NCBI RefSeq assembly: GCF_007954355.1
Contig: NZ_VOLR01000004.1
Span: 160,163 to 224,162, forward strand
Source of the DNA: Colwellia hornerae
Lineage (GTDB): Bacteria > Pseudomonadota > Gammaproteobacteria > Enterobacterales > Alteromonadaceae
Reading direction: 5' to 3'
Length of the DNA stretch: 64,000 nucleotides
Both the position numbers and the translations under genes were made by a program. A model generated the notes under the pieces. That model was not told where the DNA came from, searched no databases, and saw nothing but the letters and a program-made list of their open reading frames with translations. Of this stretch, positions 35,965-45,130 are shown in pieces (position 1 is the first letter of the stretch; every line of letters begins with the position of its first letter).

Positions 35965-37646
35965 AAATAATGACGTCAACAATAATAGCCATATTAACCA
36001 TTTTGCTCAGTAGTACGCTTTTTACCAGTAATGCACTTGCGGCAAGTCAAGTTAGTGCCACTATTGATAAAAATCCTGTCGTGGTTAACGAATCTTTTAT
36101 TTTAAAAATCACCATAGATGATGATGTCGACACTAACGCGTTAAATACCACAGCCTTATTAAAAGACTTTATTGTTGGCAGAACATCGGTGAGTTCTCAA
36201 ACCAGTATGGTCAATTTTAAAACGACACAAACAACAACCTGGAGTACTTTACTGCTAGGTAAGTCAGCAGGCAATTTTATTATTCCGCCCTTAACCATCG
36301 CAGGCATAAAGTCTCAAGCAATAGAAGTAAAAATATTAGCTGAAAATGATCCCCTCGCTGACAAACAACAAGATATCTTTATCAGCACAGAAATATCAAC
36401 TAAAGAAGTCTATGTTCAACAACAATTAACCCTAACAGTAAAGCTGCACTTTGCTGCGGAATTAAAGCGTGGCAGTTTAACCGAGCCGACCTTAGAAAGC
36501 GCCAGTATTACCCAAATTGGAAAAGATAAAGAAGAAGATACTATTATTAATGGACGTCGCTATCGGGTTATTGAAAGAACTTATGCAATAAGCCCTAAAA
36601 ATAGTGGTGAATTTACTTTAAAATCACCAGTATTTTCTGGTGAAATTTTAGTACCCTCAACGCGAAGAAATAACATGTTTGGTTTTTCAGAAACTAAACC
36701 AGTTAGTGTCATTGGCGATGAAATTCAACTAGTGGTACGTCCTATCCCTGAAACATTCCAAGGAACATGGCTACCAAGCAACTTACTCGCTATTCATCAA
36801 GATTGGCAACCTGACCTAGCTACTTTTAAAGTAGGCGAGCCTATTACACGCACAATCACCTTAACTGCGGCAGGGTTATCTGAGGAACAATTACCGTTAC
36901 TTGAAATGGCTGTACCAAAAGGCTTAAAAGTATATCCAGACCAAGCCCAATTACATACAGGCATGAGCAGTGGCCACTTGGTTAGCCAAAAAGTTAGAAA
37001 TTTTGCCATCGTTGCTAGTAAGCCCGGAGAATATCAGCTACCAGAAATTAGTATACCATGGTGGAACACAGTCACTAACCGTTATCAAGTAGCCACTATT
37101 GCTGCTCAAAAAATCACAGTTTTACCTAATAGCGAACTTGAAGTTGCCCCTGCTATAATCAAAAATGAACAAAATAAAGTGCTAGTTCCAGCTAAGACAG
37201 TAATTATTACTCAGGCATCCTGGCTACAGTGGCTATTTTTAGCTTTATGGTTACTTACTGGTTTAGCGTGGTTTATTAGTACAAAGATCACTAGGTCAAC
37301 AGCGGTAAAAATAGCTAAAGGTGATAATAAAAATAATAATGCCTACTTATCTTTGTTAGCCGCCTGTAAAAAAAATCAAGGTTTGGCAGTGCTCTCGTTA
37401 ATTTCGCCTTGGATAAATACCTTACAAATAAAAGCAGGAAAAAAAATAACAGCGACACTTGATGATGCGTTAATCGAGATAAATAATAATAAATTTCAAA
37501 ACGAAATAGAGTTATTACAACAATGTTATTATGGAAAAGAGCAAAAAGATTGGCAAGGCAATACCTTAGTCGCCTTAATTCAAGCTATTAATAAGCATGG
37601 TTTAAAAGTGAGTAAAACTAACGTTTTATCTCTGAACCCAAGATAA
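35958..37646 (+). CDS. BatD-like protein (oxygen tolerance family)
   Basis: 562 residues: signal peptide (about 1-29, ending SNALAASQ), a large periplasmic portion of beta-rich repeats (start VSATIDKNPVVVNESFILKI), and one C-terminal transmembrane helix (about 418-440, WLQWLFLALWLLTGLAWFI) with a short cytoplasmic tail. This is the layout of BatD, the large periplasmic partner in MoxR/Bat clusters. A second ATG four codons later is an alternative start. Last gene of the coupled set; the sigma factor follows after 35 bases. Confidence 0.88.
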   Translation: MVKIMTSTIIAILTILLSSTLFTSNALAASQVSATIDKNPVVVNESFILKITIDDDVDTNALNTTALLKDFIVGRTSVSSQTSMVNFKTTQTTTWSTLLLGKSAGNFIIPPLTIAGIKSQAIEVKILAENDPLADKQQDIFISTEISTKEVYVQQQLTLTVKLHFAAELKRGSLTEPTLESASITQIGKDKEEDTIINGRRYRVIERTYAISPKNSGEFTLKSPVFSGEILVPSTRRNNMFGFSETKPVSVIGDEIQLVVRPIPETFQGTWLPSNLLAIHQDWQPDLATFKVGEPITRTITLTAAGLSEEQLPLLEMAVPKGLKVYPDQAQLHTGMSSGHLVSQKVRNFAIVASKPGEYQLPEISIPWWNTVTNRYQVATIAAQKITVLPNSELEVAPAIIKNEQNKVLVPAKTVIITQASWLQWLFLALWLLTGLAWFISTKITRSTAVKIAKGDNKNNNAYLSLLAACKKNQGLAVLSLISPWINTLQIKAGKKITATLDDALIEINNNKFQNEIELLQQCYYGKEQKDWQGNTLVALIQAINKHGLKVSKTNVLSLNPR

Positions 37647-37681
37647 AAGTGAAATGATTTTTTTAAAAGCGAAATAAAATA

Positions 37682-38221
37682 ATGTCAGCTCAGGTCTCTT
37701 ACAACATGGCAACAAAACAAGTTAGATACGAAGCACTCGTTAAAGCTTTGCATGGCGATTTATTCCGTTATGCTTATTGGCTTTGTCACGACAAACATGT
37801 GGCTGAAGACCTAGTGCAAGAGACATTTTTACGGGCATGGCGAGCTTTAGATTCATTGAAAGATGAAAAAGCAGCTAAGTCATGGCTGATCACAATTTTA
37901 CGCCGGGAAAATGCCCGTCGTTTCGAACGTAAACGCTTTGAAATGAGTGAATATGAAGAAGCCGCTATTACCGATACTAAATCAACGAGTAGCGAACAAG
38001 AAATTGAAAACTATTGGCTACGTGAAAAAATAGCACAAATGCCAGAAGAATACCGAGAGCCACTAGTGTTACAAATTATTGGTGGTTTTTCGGGTGAAGA
38101 AATAGCTAAACAGCTCGATTTAAATAAGAATACCGTGATGACAAGATTGTTTAGAGCGCGTAATCAATTAAAAGAAGCTTTAGATAATACTCCCAAAGTT
38201 AGAGGTCAGTACAATGGATGA
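37682..38221 (+). CDS. ECF-type RNA polymerase sigma factor
   Basis: 179 residues with only sigma regions 2 (about 25-95; HVAEDLVQETFLRAWR) and 4 (about 110-170; MPEEYREPLVLQIIGGFSGEEIA, recognition helix KNTVMTRLFRARNQL), as in the extracytoplasmic-function family. It overlaps the following DUF3379 gene by eight bases (ATGGATG), the arrangement of a sigma factor and its regulator. Position right after the Bat genes suggests it responds to envelope or oxidative stress or controls this cluster; its target promoter is unknown. Confidence 0.9.
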   Translation: MSAQVSYNMATKQVRYEALVKALHGDLFRYAYWLCHDKHVAEDLVQETFLRAWRALDSLKDEKAAKSWLITILRRENARRFERKRFEMSEYEEAAITDTKSTSSEQEIENYWLREKIAQMPEEYREPLVLQIIGGFSGEEIAKQLDLNKNTVMTRLFRARNQLKEALDNTPKVRGQYNG

Positions 38222-38927
38222 TTTGCAATTTAGACGTCGTATTTATGCAGATCCAAATACACGTGATGAAGATATGCTTGCTGCAATACACAGTGATCCC
38301 GCCAAGCAAAATTTTACACAAGAACTTGAAAGTTTGGACAATAAACTCTTTCAGGCGTTAAATATTGAAGTACCGAGTGGCTTAAGTGATAAACTTATTT
38401 TACGTCAAACAATGGCAAGTCATCAGCAACAAAAACGAAAAAGTCGTGTTCGTCTTGCATTAGCCGCATCTATTGCCTTTGCGATGGGGTTAACCATTAA
38501 CTTTATGCAGTTTTCTAGTGCCTACAGTAACTTAGGGGATTATGCCATCGCTCATATTGTCCATGAAGAAGGCCATTTCTCTAACACTTCACCGGTAAAT
38601 GTAAGTTTAGACTCATTGAACGAAAAAATGGCGACGTTTCAAGGTAGCTTTACTGCTGATATTGGAAAATTAATGTTTGCTGACTATTGTCGGTTTGATG
38701 GCATGAAAAGCCTGCATTTAGTGTTCCAAGGAGCGACAAGTATGGTTACTGTGTTTGTTGTTCCACATAATGAAGACCTTGAGTTTACCGCTAATTTTAC
38801 CAATGATAAATTAATAGGAAAATCTCAGCATTTTAAACACAGCAATATTATTGTTGTCGCTGATAAAAATGAATCACTGGTACAATGGCAAACAGCGATT
38901 AATAAAAATATTAGCTGGTCTACTTAA
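38214..38927 (+). CDS. DUF3379 protein, probable anti-sigma factor
   Basis: 237-residue protein with a cytoplasmic N terminus (about 1-80; MDDLQFRRRIYADPNTRDED), one transmembrane helix (about 83-103, LALAASIAFAMGLTINFMQF) and a periplasmic C-terminal domain. The topology and the eight-base overlap with the ECF sigma gene suggest it sequesters the sigma factor at the membrane. DUF3379 is not a classical zinc anti-sigma: no HxxxCxxC motif is present. A hairpin terminator follows. Confidence 0.82.
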   Translation: MDDLQFRRRIYADPNTRDEDMLAAIHSDPAKQNFTQELESLDNKLFQALNIEVPSGLSDKLILRQTMASHQQQKRKSRVRLALAASIAFAMGLTINFMQFSSAYSNLGDYAIAHIVHEEGHFSNTSPVNVSLDSLNEKMATFQGSFTADIGKLMFADYCRFDGMKSLHLVFQGATSMVTVFVVPHNEDLEFTANFTNDKLIGKSQHFKHSNIIVVADKNESLVQWQTAINKNISWST

Positions 38928-38968
38928 GCAATAACAAACATTGTTATGCAACTTCTTATATCCTCTTA

Positions 38969-39004
38969 CTTCGTCGCGCATGAAAACATCGCGACGAAGC
39001 TTTT
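38969..39004 (+). terminator. Terminator after the sigma/DUF3379 pair
   Basis: CTTCGTCGCG / CGCGACGAAG, a GC-rich 10-bp stem with an 11-base loop, followed by CTTTT, 41 bases after the DUF3379 stop. Confidence 0.75.
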
Positions 39005-39062
39005 AATCCCCTCTGATTAAAACGCTATTATCCAGAAACTAAAATTAACATGCTGATTATTG

Positions 39063-39177
39063 AATCGTCACACTAAACTTGTTTCAGTATCTAATACAGA
39101 CATCACAAACAACAAATACCGAAATCGTCATGCTGAACTCGTTTCAGTATCTAATACGGACATCACAAACAACAGAT
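39063..39177. repeat. 60-bp-period tandem intergenic repeat, two copies
   Basis: 39063-39117 and 39123-39177 are 55-base copies with six mismatches and exactly 60-base spacing. Each holds a short imperfect dyad (CTGAACTCGTTTCAG in copy 2). A fragment TCATCCTGAAC recurs near 39229. It looks like a dispersed REP-like intergenic repeat; no gene is present between 38928 and 39299. Confidence 0.8.
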
Positions 39178-39241
39178 CTTGGAATAACATATACGCTCCT
39201 CGCATAGATGCCACTACGTTATACCGTTCATCCTGAACATA

Positions 39242-39276
39242 AAAAGCCCGTTATTGAATATCAATAACGGGCTTTT
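39242..39276. terminator. Bidirectional terminator downstream of putP
   Basis: Perfect 16-bp stem AAAAGCCCGTTATTGA / TCAATAACGGGCTTTT with a 3-base loop and A/T flanks. It serves putP on the minus strand (24 bases after its stop) and would also stop plus-strand readthrough. Confidence 0.92.
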
Positions 39277-39299
39277 ATTTGAGCGAGTTTACAATAATA

Positions 39300-40793
39300 T
39301 TAATCGATATTGTGTTGCTCAATCATCTCATCAAACATTTTTTCAACAGATTCATCAGGTGCTGCGGTAATGTTACTCACCACAATAATCGCGATTGTTG
39401 AAAGAATGAAGCCTGGAACAATTTCATACATCACTGAACTCAATAATTCACCACCAACAGTTATTGGTACGTAAATCCAAATAAGAACCGTTATGGCACC
39501 CGTTAACATACCTGCTAACGCACCTTGTTTATTCATTTTCTTCCAGTAGAGACTTAGGATAACTAAAGGTCCAAATGCAGCGCCAAAGCCGGCCCAAGCA
39601 TTACTTACCAAACTTAAAATAGAACTATTTCGGTCATAGGCTAAAGATATCGCAACAATAGCAACTAACAACACAGATAATCGGCCAACAAAAACAAGCT
39701 GCTTATCAGTAGCGTCTTTATTAAGAAAAGCTTGATAAAAATCACCCGTTAATGAGCTCGATGTCACCAATAATTGAGAAGAAATGGTACTCATTATTGC
39801 GGCTAAAATAGCGGCCAACAAAAAGCCAGAAATAAGAGGGTGAAATAAGACTTGAGAAAACAACACAAAAATAGTTTCTGGATCTGTTAATTCAGTACCT
39901 GTTTTTGCAACATACGCAATACCAGCAAAACCGGTTGCCATCGCACCACAAATTGAAACGATCATCCAAGTCATGCCAATACGACGAGCAGCAGGTAAAT
40001 CTTTAACCGAACGGATTGCCATAAAGCGTACAATGATATGCGGCTGGCCAAAATAACCTAAGCCCCACGCCATCGCTGAAATAATCGCTAGCGCACTAAC
40101 GCCATTGAACATGTTAAACTTTTCAGCATCAATGGAGTGAATGACATCATTCATTGCTTGTACGCCACCAATGTCGCTTATTACCACAAAAGGCACCAGT
40201 ACAAGCGCAACAAACATAATACACCCTTGCACGAAATCAGTAAGGCTTACCGCTAAAAATCCACCAAACATGGTATAAAGTACGACAACACCTGCAGTAA
40301 CGTAGAGTCCTGCTTCATAATTTAAACCAAAAGAACTTTCAAATAATTTACCACCAGCAACAATGCCTGATGAGGTATAGAGCGTAAAAAAGACAATAAT
40401 AACAATTGATGAAACTACGCGCAGCAAATGGCGCTTATCGTTAAAACGATTTTCAAAAAAATCAGGTAAAGTTATTGAGTCATTTGCTACTTCTGTATAC
40501 GTTCTTAAACGAGGCGCAACAATTAAGTAGTTAAAATATGCACCGATCACTAAACCTACTGCGATCCAAATGCTACTTAAACCTGTAACATACATGGCTC
40601 CAGGTATACCCATTAGCATCCAGCCACTCATGTCAGAAGCGCCGGCAGAAAGTGCTGTCACTGAAGGACTTAAATTGCGCCCACCTAGCATATAACCTGC
40701 AGCGTCACTGGTTGATTTTTTATAGGCGTATAAACCTATACCGATCATTACAATAAAATATAAACCTAAAGAAAATAACGTACCAAATGCCAA
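39300..40793 (-). CDS. putP: Sodium/proline symporter PutP
   Basis: Inner-membrane SSS-family symporter that brings in proline with Na+, used as a carbon/nitrogen source or osmoprotectant. 497 residues (E. coli 502) with about 13 hydrophobic helices. Signatures include GGRNLSPSVTALSAGASDMSG, where Ser and Asp contribute to Na+ and substrate binding, and the ending of helix 9 AAIMSTISSQLLVTSSSLTGDFYQ. No putA neighbour is present. Monocistronic with its own terminator. Confidence 0.93.
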   Translation of the reverse strand: MAFGTLFSLGLYFIVMIGIGLYAYKKSTSDAAGYMLGGRNLSPSVTALSAGASDMSGWMLMGIPGAMYVTGLSSIWIAVGLVIGAYFNYLIVAPRLRTYTEVANDSITLPDFFENRFNDKRHLLRVVSSIVIIVFFTLYTSSGIVAGGKLFESSFGLNYEAGLYVTAGVVVLYTMFGGFLAVSLTDFVQGCIMFVALVLVPFVVISDIGGVQAMNDVIHSIDAEKFNMFNGVSALAIISAMAWGLGYFGQPHIIVRFMAIRSVKDLPAARRIGMTWMIVSICGAMATGFAGIAYVAKTGTELTDPETIFVLFSQVLFHPLISGFLLAAILAAIMSTISSQLLVTSSSLTGDFYQAFLNKDATDKQLVFVGRLSVLLVAIVAISLAYDRNSSILSLVSNAWAGFGAAFGPLVILSLYWKKMNKQGALAGMLTGAITVLIWIYVPITVGGELLSSVMYEIVPGFILSTIAIIVVSNITAAPDESVEKMFDEMIEQHNID

Positions 40794-41049
40794 ATTAACC
40801 TCCGAAAATATTATTATATTTTTACTAAGTAAGAAAATTGTTAAAAAGTTATGTCACTGAGCAAAAAATAGAATAAGCTAGTATGACTAGATATTTTGCT
40901 ATTACTATACTTTTATTTTTTTCAACTATATTTAAGGGTATTATCATCGTAATATTTTTATGCTCGTAACTAATATATAAAAATATTTGATGCTAATTTC
41001 TCCTTTTTCCAATATATTCAGTATAGTTACGAAGAGATCAGGAACTTTT

Positions 41050-42276
41050 ATGTATTTTTATGCCGCAAGGCAACCCATCCTAGATAAAGACAAAAATCTT
41101 TTTGCCTATGAATTGCTATTTAGAGATAGTATTGACAACGTTTTTCCTGACATTGATGGTGATGAAGCCACCACAAAAATGATCGAAGCAAGTAAATTTA
41201 ACTTAGGTATTGGTGAATTTACCGGTAACAAACCCGCCTTTATTAATTTTACCCTTGAAACGTTAAGTCTTGGTTACGCAAATATGCTAACCACGGATGA
41301 AGTCGTTGTTGAAATTCTAGAAACTGTTAAGCCGGGTAAAAAACTATTAGCTATTTGCAAAGATCTTTATGAGCAAGGGTACACATTAGCGCTTGATGAC
41401 TACGAACATCAAAAAGTTTGGGTTCATTTTTTTCCTTATATCAAAATAATAAAAATAGATTGGAAAATATCTACTATTGAAGAAATTAAAGAAGTTAAAC
41501 AAGCGATTGTTAACTTCCCTGATATCAAGTTACTCGCTGAAAAAGTTGAAACCTACGACGAATATAATCAAGCGTTAGAATTAGGTTTTGAATTATTCCA
41601 AGGTTTTTTCTTTGCCAAGCCTGAAATGATAAAAACGAAAAGTCTCTCTCCGTCGCAAATTGCTATGGCTGAGTTACTTTATGAAACATCAAAACCTGAA
41701 TTAGATTTAATCAGTATTACCGCAGTATTTGAACGCGATGTAACGCTTTCGTATAAACTATTAAGATATGTGAACTCGGCAATTTTCCGTAGAAGTAATG
41801 AAATATCTTCAATAAAGCAAGCACTTGTGACCTTAGGCTCGCAAGAATTAAAGCGTTTTTTAGGTTTAATGTTTGCCATAAATGTAAACCCAGATAAACC
41901 TTCTGAGTTAATAAATTCCGCAATGGCTCGAGCAAAATTTTGTGAGCTTGTAGCCAAAGATATTAGTGCTCCGATAGACAGCTCTATTGCATTTTTGACT
42001 GGGCTATTATCATTAATTGATGCTATTTTAGATGAAAAACTTGAAACAGTTTTAGAAAAGTTACCACTTTCTCAAGAAATAAAGGATCCTTTACTCACTA
42101 AGAAAGGTGTATTGGCTGAATTGATACAATTACTAGAGTTTATTGAACATGCGCAATGGGATAAAACCACCATTGTCATGAAAAAATTAGGCATTGCAAA
42201 AGAAAAAGTGATTAAAGATTACAACCAAGCACTTTCTTGGGCTGACGAGCAATCGCAGATGACCAATGGCAAATAA
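41050..42276 (+). CDS. EAL-HDOD domain signalling protein (degenerate EAL, CdgJ/YuxH type)
   Basis: 408 residues from the ATG at 41050 (MYFYAARQPILDKDKNL), chosen because AGGAA lies upstream and family members begin at this motif; the frame could extend to 40987. The EAL domain (about 1-195) has ELL in place of EAL (AYELLFRD) and DDYEHQKVW where active enzymes have DDFGTGYSSL, so it should not hydrolyse c-di-GMP. The C-terminal HDOD domain (about 200-390; VTLSYKLLRYVNSAIF, SIKQALVTLGSQELKRFL) serves protein-protein signalling. Related proteins influence motility. Monocistronic with a terminator. Confidence 0.9.
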   Translation: MYFYAARQPILDKDKNLFAYELLFRDSIDNVFPDIDGDEATTKMIEASKFNLGIGEFTGNKPAFINFTLETLSLGYANMLTTDEVVVEILETVKPGKKLLAICKDLYEQGYTLALDDYEHQKVWVHFFPYIKIIKIDWKISTIEEIKEVKQAIVNFPDIKLLAEKVETYDEYNQALELGFELFQGFFFAKPEMIKTKSLSPSQIAMAELLYETSKPELDLISITAVFERDVTLSYKLLRYVNSAIFRRSNEISSIKQALVTLGSQELKRFLGLMFAINVNPDKPSELINSAMARAKFCELVAKDISAPIDSSIAFLTGLLSLIDAILDEKLETVLEKLPLSQEIKDPLLTKKGVLAELIQLLEFIEHAQWDKTTIVMKKLGIAKEKVIKDYNQALSWADEQSQMTNGK

Positions 42277-42297
42277 TTAAACAAGTTCAGAATTAAA

Positions 42298-42332
42298 AAA
42301 AAACGAGTAAACTCATAGTTTACTCGTTTTTT
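42298..42332 (+). terminator. Terminator after the EAL-HDOD gene
   Basis: 15-bp perfect stem AAAAAACGAGTAAAC / GTTTACTCGTTTTTT with a TCATA loop. Confidence 0.92.
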
Positions 42333-42409
42333 ATCGTCAATGGTTAAAGGATAGCGTGAATAAATTCTATAATGAACTCTAGAGAAGTTCACTGATATTT
42401 AGTTAACCA

Positions 42410-43219
42410 TTACATCAGATCTTTACGGTCTTTAGCTAAAACGGTAGTCGTTAGCATATTAAAGTCTTTCAACTCAGTTATTTCATCAGTTAACCTATCT
42501 TCAAGTGCATCGATATCGACAACAGATTGACAAAGTGCTTCACTACTTTTTTGAATTTGTTCGCCACGAGACTCCATTACGTTTTCCATTTTTTCACCGA
42601 AGTCTTCCATACGTGTTTCAAAAGCGTCCATATCACCACCAGAGAAAAGCATCTCTTGCCCCACAGCAATCATTAAACTACCAATCGAATTTTGCACGGT
42701 CTTTTCTACAGCACTTTCAATGCGTTGTTCAAAATCTTCATTGAAAAAGTTTTCTCCTGAAAAGCCATCCTCATCAAAATAAATGTCACTATCACTGGTA
42801 AAGCCCTGATCAACTTCTTTACGTATTTCTGAAAGCTGACTAGTGATTTCAGCACTCAGTGTATTGTCTTGGCCTAGTAACTCATTAAACGCTAAATTAA
42901 CACCGTCACTAGCAATATCGATAGCATCTAATGCAATACGTTTTACTTGTGGAACAGCGGCCCGAATGCCAATCGAATAATCATTAACTAAAGACTGCTG
43001 ACTCTGTGTTAAATCGACTTGAACACCATTAACATAAAGCCGCTCATTATTGACAATTTTATAGAGTGGCTGCTTACTTTTGGAAAATTCAATAGTGGTT
43101 GGCGTTATTTTAATACCACCAGATATATTCGCATTACATGAGTCATTTGTGAAAGATGCGGTGGAAGCAAACGCAGTGCTGCTTGCCAATATAAGTGCTG
43201 TTGCGATGAGTGTTTTCAT
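42410..43219 (-). CDS. DUF2884 periplasmic protein (YggN family)
   Basis: 269 residues with a Sec signal peptide (MKTLIATALILASSTAFA, cleavage near 18/19). The mature part starts with a DUF2884-type beta segment (NDSCNANISGGIKITPTTIE; LYKIVNNERLYVNGVQVDLT) followed by a largely helical region. E. coli YggN is shorter (239). The function of the family is not known. Monocistronic; no partner gene is apparent. Confidence 0.8.
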   Translation of the reverse strand: MKTLIATALILASSTAFASTASFTNDSCNANISGGIKITPTTIEFSKSKQPLYKIVNNERLYVNGVQVDLTQSQQSLVNDYSIGIRAAVPQVKRIALDAIDIASDGVNLAFNELLGQDNTLSAEITSQLSEIRKEVDQGFTSDSDIYFDEDGFSGENFFNEDFEQRIESAVEKTVQNSIGSLMIAVGQEMLFSGGDMDAFETRMEDFGEKMENVMESRGEQIQKSSEALCQSVVDIDALEDRLTDEITELKDFNMLTTTVLAKDRKDLM

Positions 43220-43394
43220 ATTATGCCCTTCTGTTATTAAATATTGTTATCGACTAAATAATGCCTAACTTAATAGAGTCATTACAAAACTAGTGCCAAC
43301 AAATAAAGCATATATAATTCAATAGGATGTAAATAAACAGCAGGATTAAGTAAAGATTAAATACTATTTATTAGTGAAAAAGACAAGTTTTTAG

Positions 43395-44522
43395 TTAATA
43401 TGATAGGCTTTGCATTTCAATAAGTCTGGATTGACAACGAGCAAACTCAAAACTTAATTGCTGCCCTTGATAAAGCTCAATGATATCAACCTCGGCATTA
43501 ATAATAAGCCGTATATTTCTATCATAAAACTCATCAACCAAGGCAATAAAGCGCCGAGCTTCGTCATCTAAATGGCGCAGTTGACTTAACATTTTTCCCT
43601 CACGTTGATAGTCATCCTCTACGCCTGAGGTCACAGATGTTATGCGCTCTCCCTCAAATTGTGGTACTTGATCAAGCAATACCACTGTAAAATAATCAGC
43701 TAGACTTATGTAATCTCGCTGACTTCTTGGACCTGAGCACAGAGCATAAAAATCAAAAAGTATAATAGTGTCTGTTTTCGCTTGGTAAGGTATTTTACGG
43801 TGGTTGACAGTTATATTACCTGCAGTGCCTTTAATACCCGTTATTTGAAAAAATCTATTTTCGAGTATATTTACATTTTTATGGAACGGAAAAGTATAAT
43901 CCCGATATGCCATTGCAGCTTTATAATGATCTAAACGATGATCAAAATCACCATCAACAGATAATACTTGGCAATAACCATTTATTAAATCGATCGTCGG
44001 CAAAAATCGTTCACGCTGTAATCCGTTGCGATAGAGTTGTTCTGGCTGACAGTTAGAAGTAGCAATTAGAATAATACCTTGCTGGAAAAGCGCCTGGAAG
44101 ACCCCAGAAAGTAACATAGCGTCAGCAATATCGGCAACAAAAAACTCATCGAAGCATAGTACTTTGAACTTTTTCGCCCAACGCTTAGCGATAAACGTTA
44201 ATGGATCACTTTGGCCAGAACATAAATTTAATTGTTGATGCACTTCTTCCATAAAACGATGAAAATGAATACGTTTTTTAGCGGTAATAGCTAAATTTTG
44301 AAAGAAAAGATCCATAAGCATAGTTTTGCCACGCCCGACTCTGCCATAGAAATAAAGTCCGTGAATAGCAGACGATTTGTTAAGTCGTTTCGCAAGCCAA
44401 GATTTACGCTCGTGCTGATAAATATTTTTAGAAAGCTCATCAAGTTTAGCAACCGCATTAACTTGTGCATAATCATATTTAAAATTATTTGAAGTAGATA
44501 AAGCTTGGTAAGCTGAAAGCAT
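43395..44522 (-). CDS. zapE: Cell division ATPase ZapE (AFG1-like)
   Basis: AFG1-type P-loop ATPase that in E. coli binds FtsZ late in division and under stress. 375 residues, the same as E. coli. Walker A YFYGRVGRGKTMLMDLFF (near 57-74), HFHRFMEEVHQQL, Walker B VLCFDEFFVADIADAMLL, and sensor 1 IATSNCQPEQLYRNGLQR are all present. Cytoplasmic. Located between yggN-like and the cold-shock gene, each with separate expression signals. Confidence 0.93.
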   Translation of the reverse strand: MLSAYQALSTSNNFKYDYAQVNAVAKLDELSKNIYQHERKSWLAKRLNKSSAIHGLYFYGRVGRGKTMLMDLFFQNLAITAKKRIHFHRFMEEVHQQLNLCSGQSDPLTFIAKRWAKKFKVLCFDEFFVADIADAMLLSGVFQALFQQGIILIATSNCQPEQLYRNGLQRERFLPTIDLINGYCQVLSVDGDFDHRLDHYKAAMAYRDYTFPFHKNVNILENRFFQITGIKGTAGNITVNHRKIPYQAKTDTIILFDFYALCSGPRSQRDYISLADYFTVVLLDQVPQFEGERITSVTSGVEDDYQREGKMLSQLRHLDDEARRFIALVDEFYDRNIRLIINAEVDIIELYQGQQLSFEFARCQSRLIEMQSLSY

Positions 44523-44561
44523 AACTTAAGTTTTGAACGTATTTACTAAATTTTTCCCACA

Positions 44562-44594
44562 AAAAAAGGGTGAGACATAAGTCTTACCCTTTTT
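44562..44594 (-). terminator. Terminator of the cold-shock gene
   Basis: On the minus strand AAAAGGGTAAGAC / GTCTCACCCTTTT forms a stem with one A-C mismatch and loop TTAT, then a T run. It is about 50 bases after the stop. Confidence 0.85.
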
Positions 44595-44641
44595 AGCAAT
44601 TTATTTGTATGAGGTAACCTAAGTTAGCTCAAGATACAAAA

Positions 44642-44848
44642 TTAAAGAGCTTGAATGTTCTCAGCTTGAGGACCTTTCTGACCTTGAGTAACAGTAAACT
44701 GTACTTTTTGGCCTTCAGCTAGAGTTTTGAAACCGTCGCCAGAGATTGCAGAGAAATGTGCGAAAACGTCAGGACCAGATTCTTGCTCGATGAAACCAAA
44801 ACCTTTAGACTCGTTGAACCATTTTACTGTACCAGTAGTTGTAGACAT
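44642..44848 (-). CDS. CspA-family cold-shock protein
   Basis: 68-residue single cold-shock domain that binds single-stranded RNA or DNA and melts mRNA structure. RNP1 KGFGFI (15-20) and RNP2 VFAHF (28-32) are intact. AGGA lies ten bases before the ATG. The predicted transcript has a leader of about 170 bases, a hallmark of cold-induced csp genes, so this one may be cold inducible rather than constitutive; the sequence alone cannot decide which Csp paralogue it is. Confidence 0.93.
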   Translation of the reverse strand: MSTTTGTVKWFNESKGFGFIEQESGPDVFAHFSAISGDGFKTLAEGQKVQFTVTQGQKGPQAENIQAL

Positions 44849-45026
44849 AATAGTATCCTATTTGTTTAATATAATTAATCTTAATTTTGTTTTAGCCATT
44901 AAATAAATTTAATTCACTAAAACGATGATGCTGAGAGTGTTGCTATGACTTATTAAACAGGACGAGCTACTAACATAACTTCGAAACTTGGTACATAAAT
45001 ATAGGTAGTACTTTCTAGCTGCGTGC

Positions 45027-45054
45027 ATTGTATATCGTTCATAGAAAGAGTCAA
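45027..45054 (-). promoter_or_regulatory. Promoter of the cold-shock gene with long 5' leader
   Basis: On the minus strand TTGACT (45054-45049), 16-base spacer, TACAAT (45032-45027). Transcription would begin near 45020, giving a leader of about 170 bases before the ATG at 44848. The leader has no convincing coding frame. Confidence 0.7.
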
Positions 45055-45130
45055 GTTTTTTATCGACTTTATTAATGATTTTGTTTATTTTATGAACAAA
45101 CAGTAAAGTTAACCCCGTTGACAAGGCATT

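Noticed and set aside
44909..45124. 71-codon minus-strand frame upstream of the cold-shock gene
   Set aside because: It overlaps the cold-shock promoter and leader, its start lies upstream of the predicted transcription start, and its composition is unlike a protein. Treated as non-coding leader.
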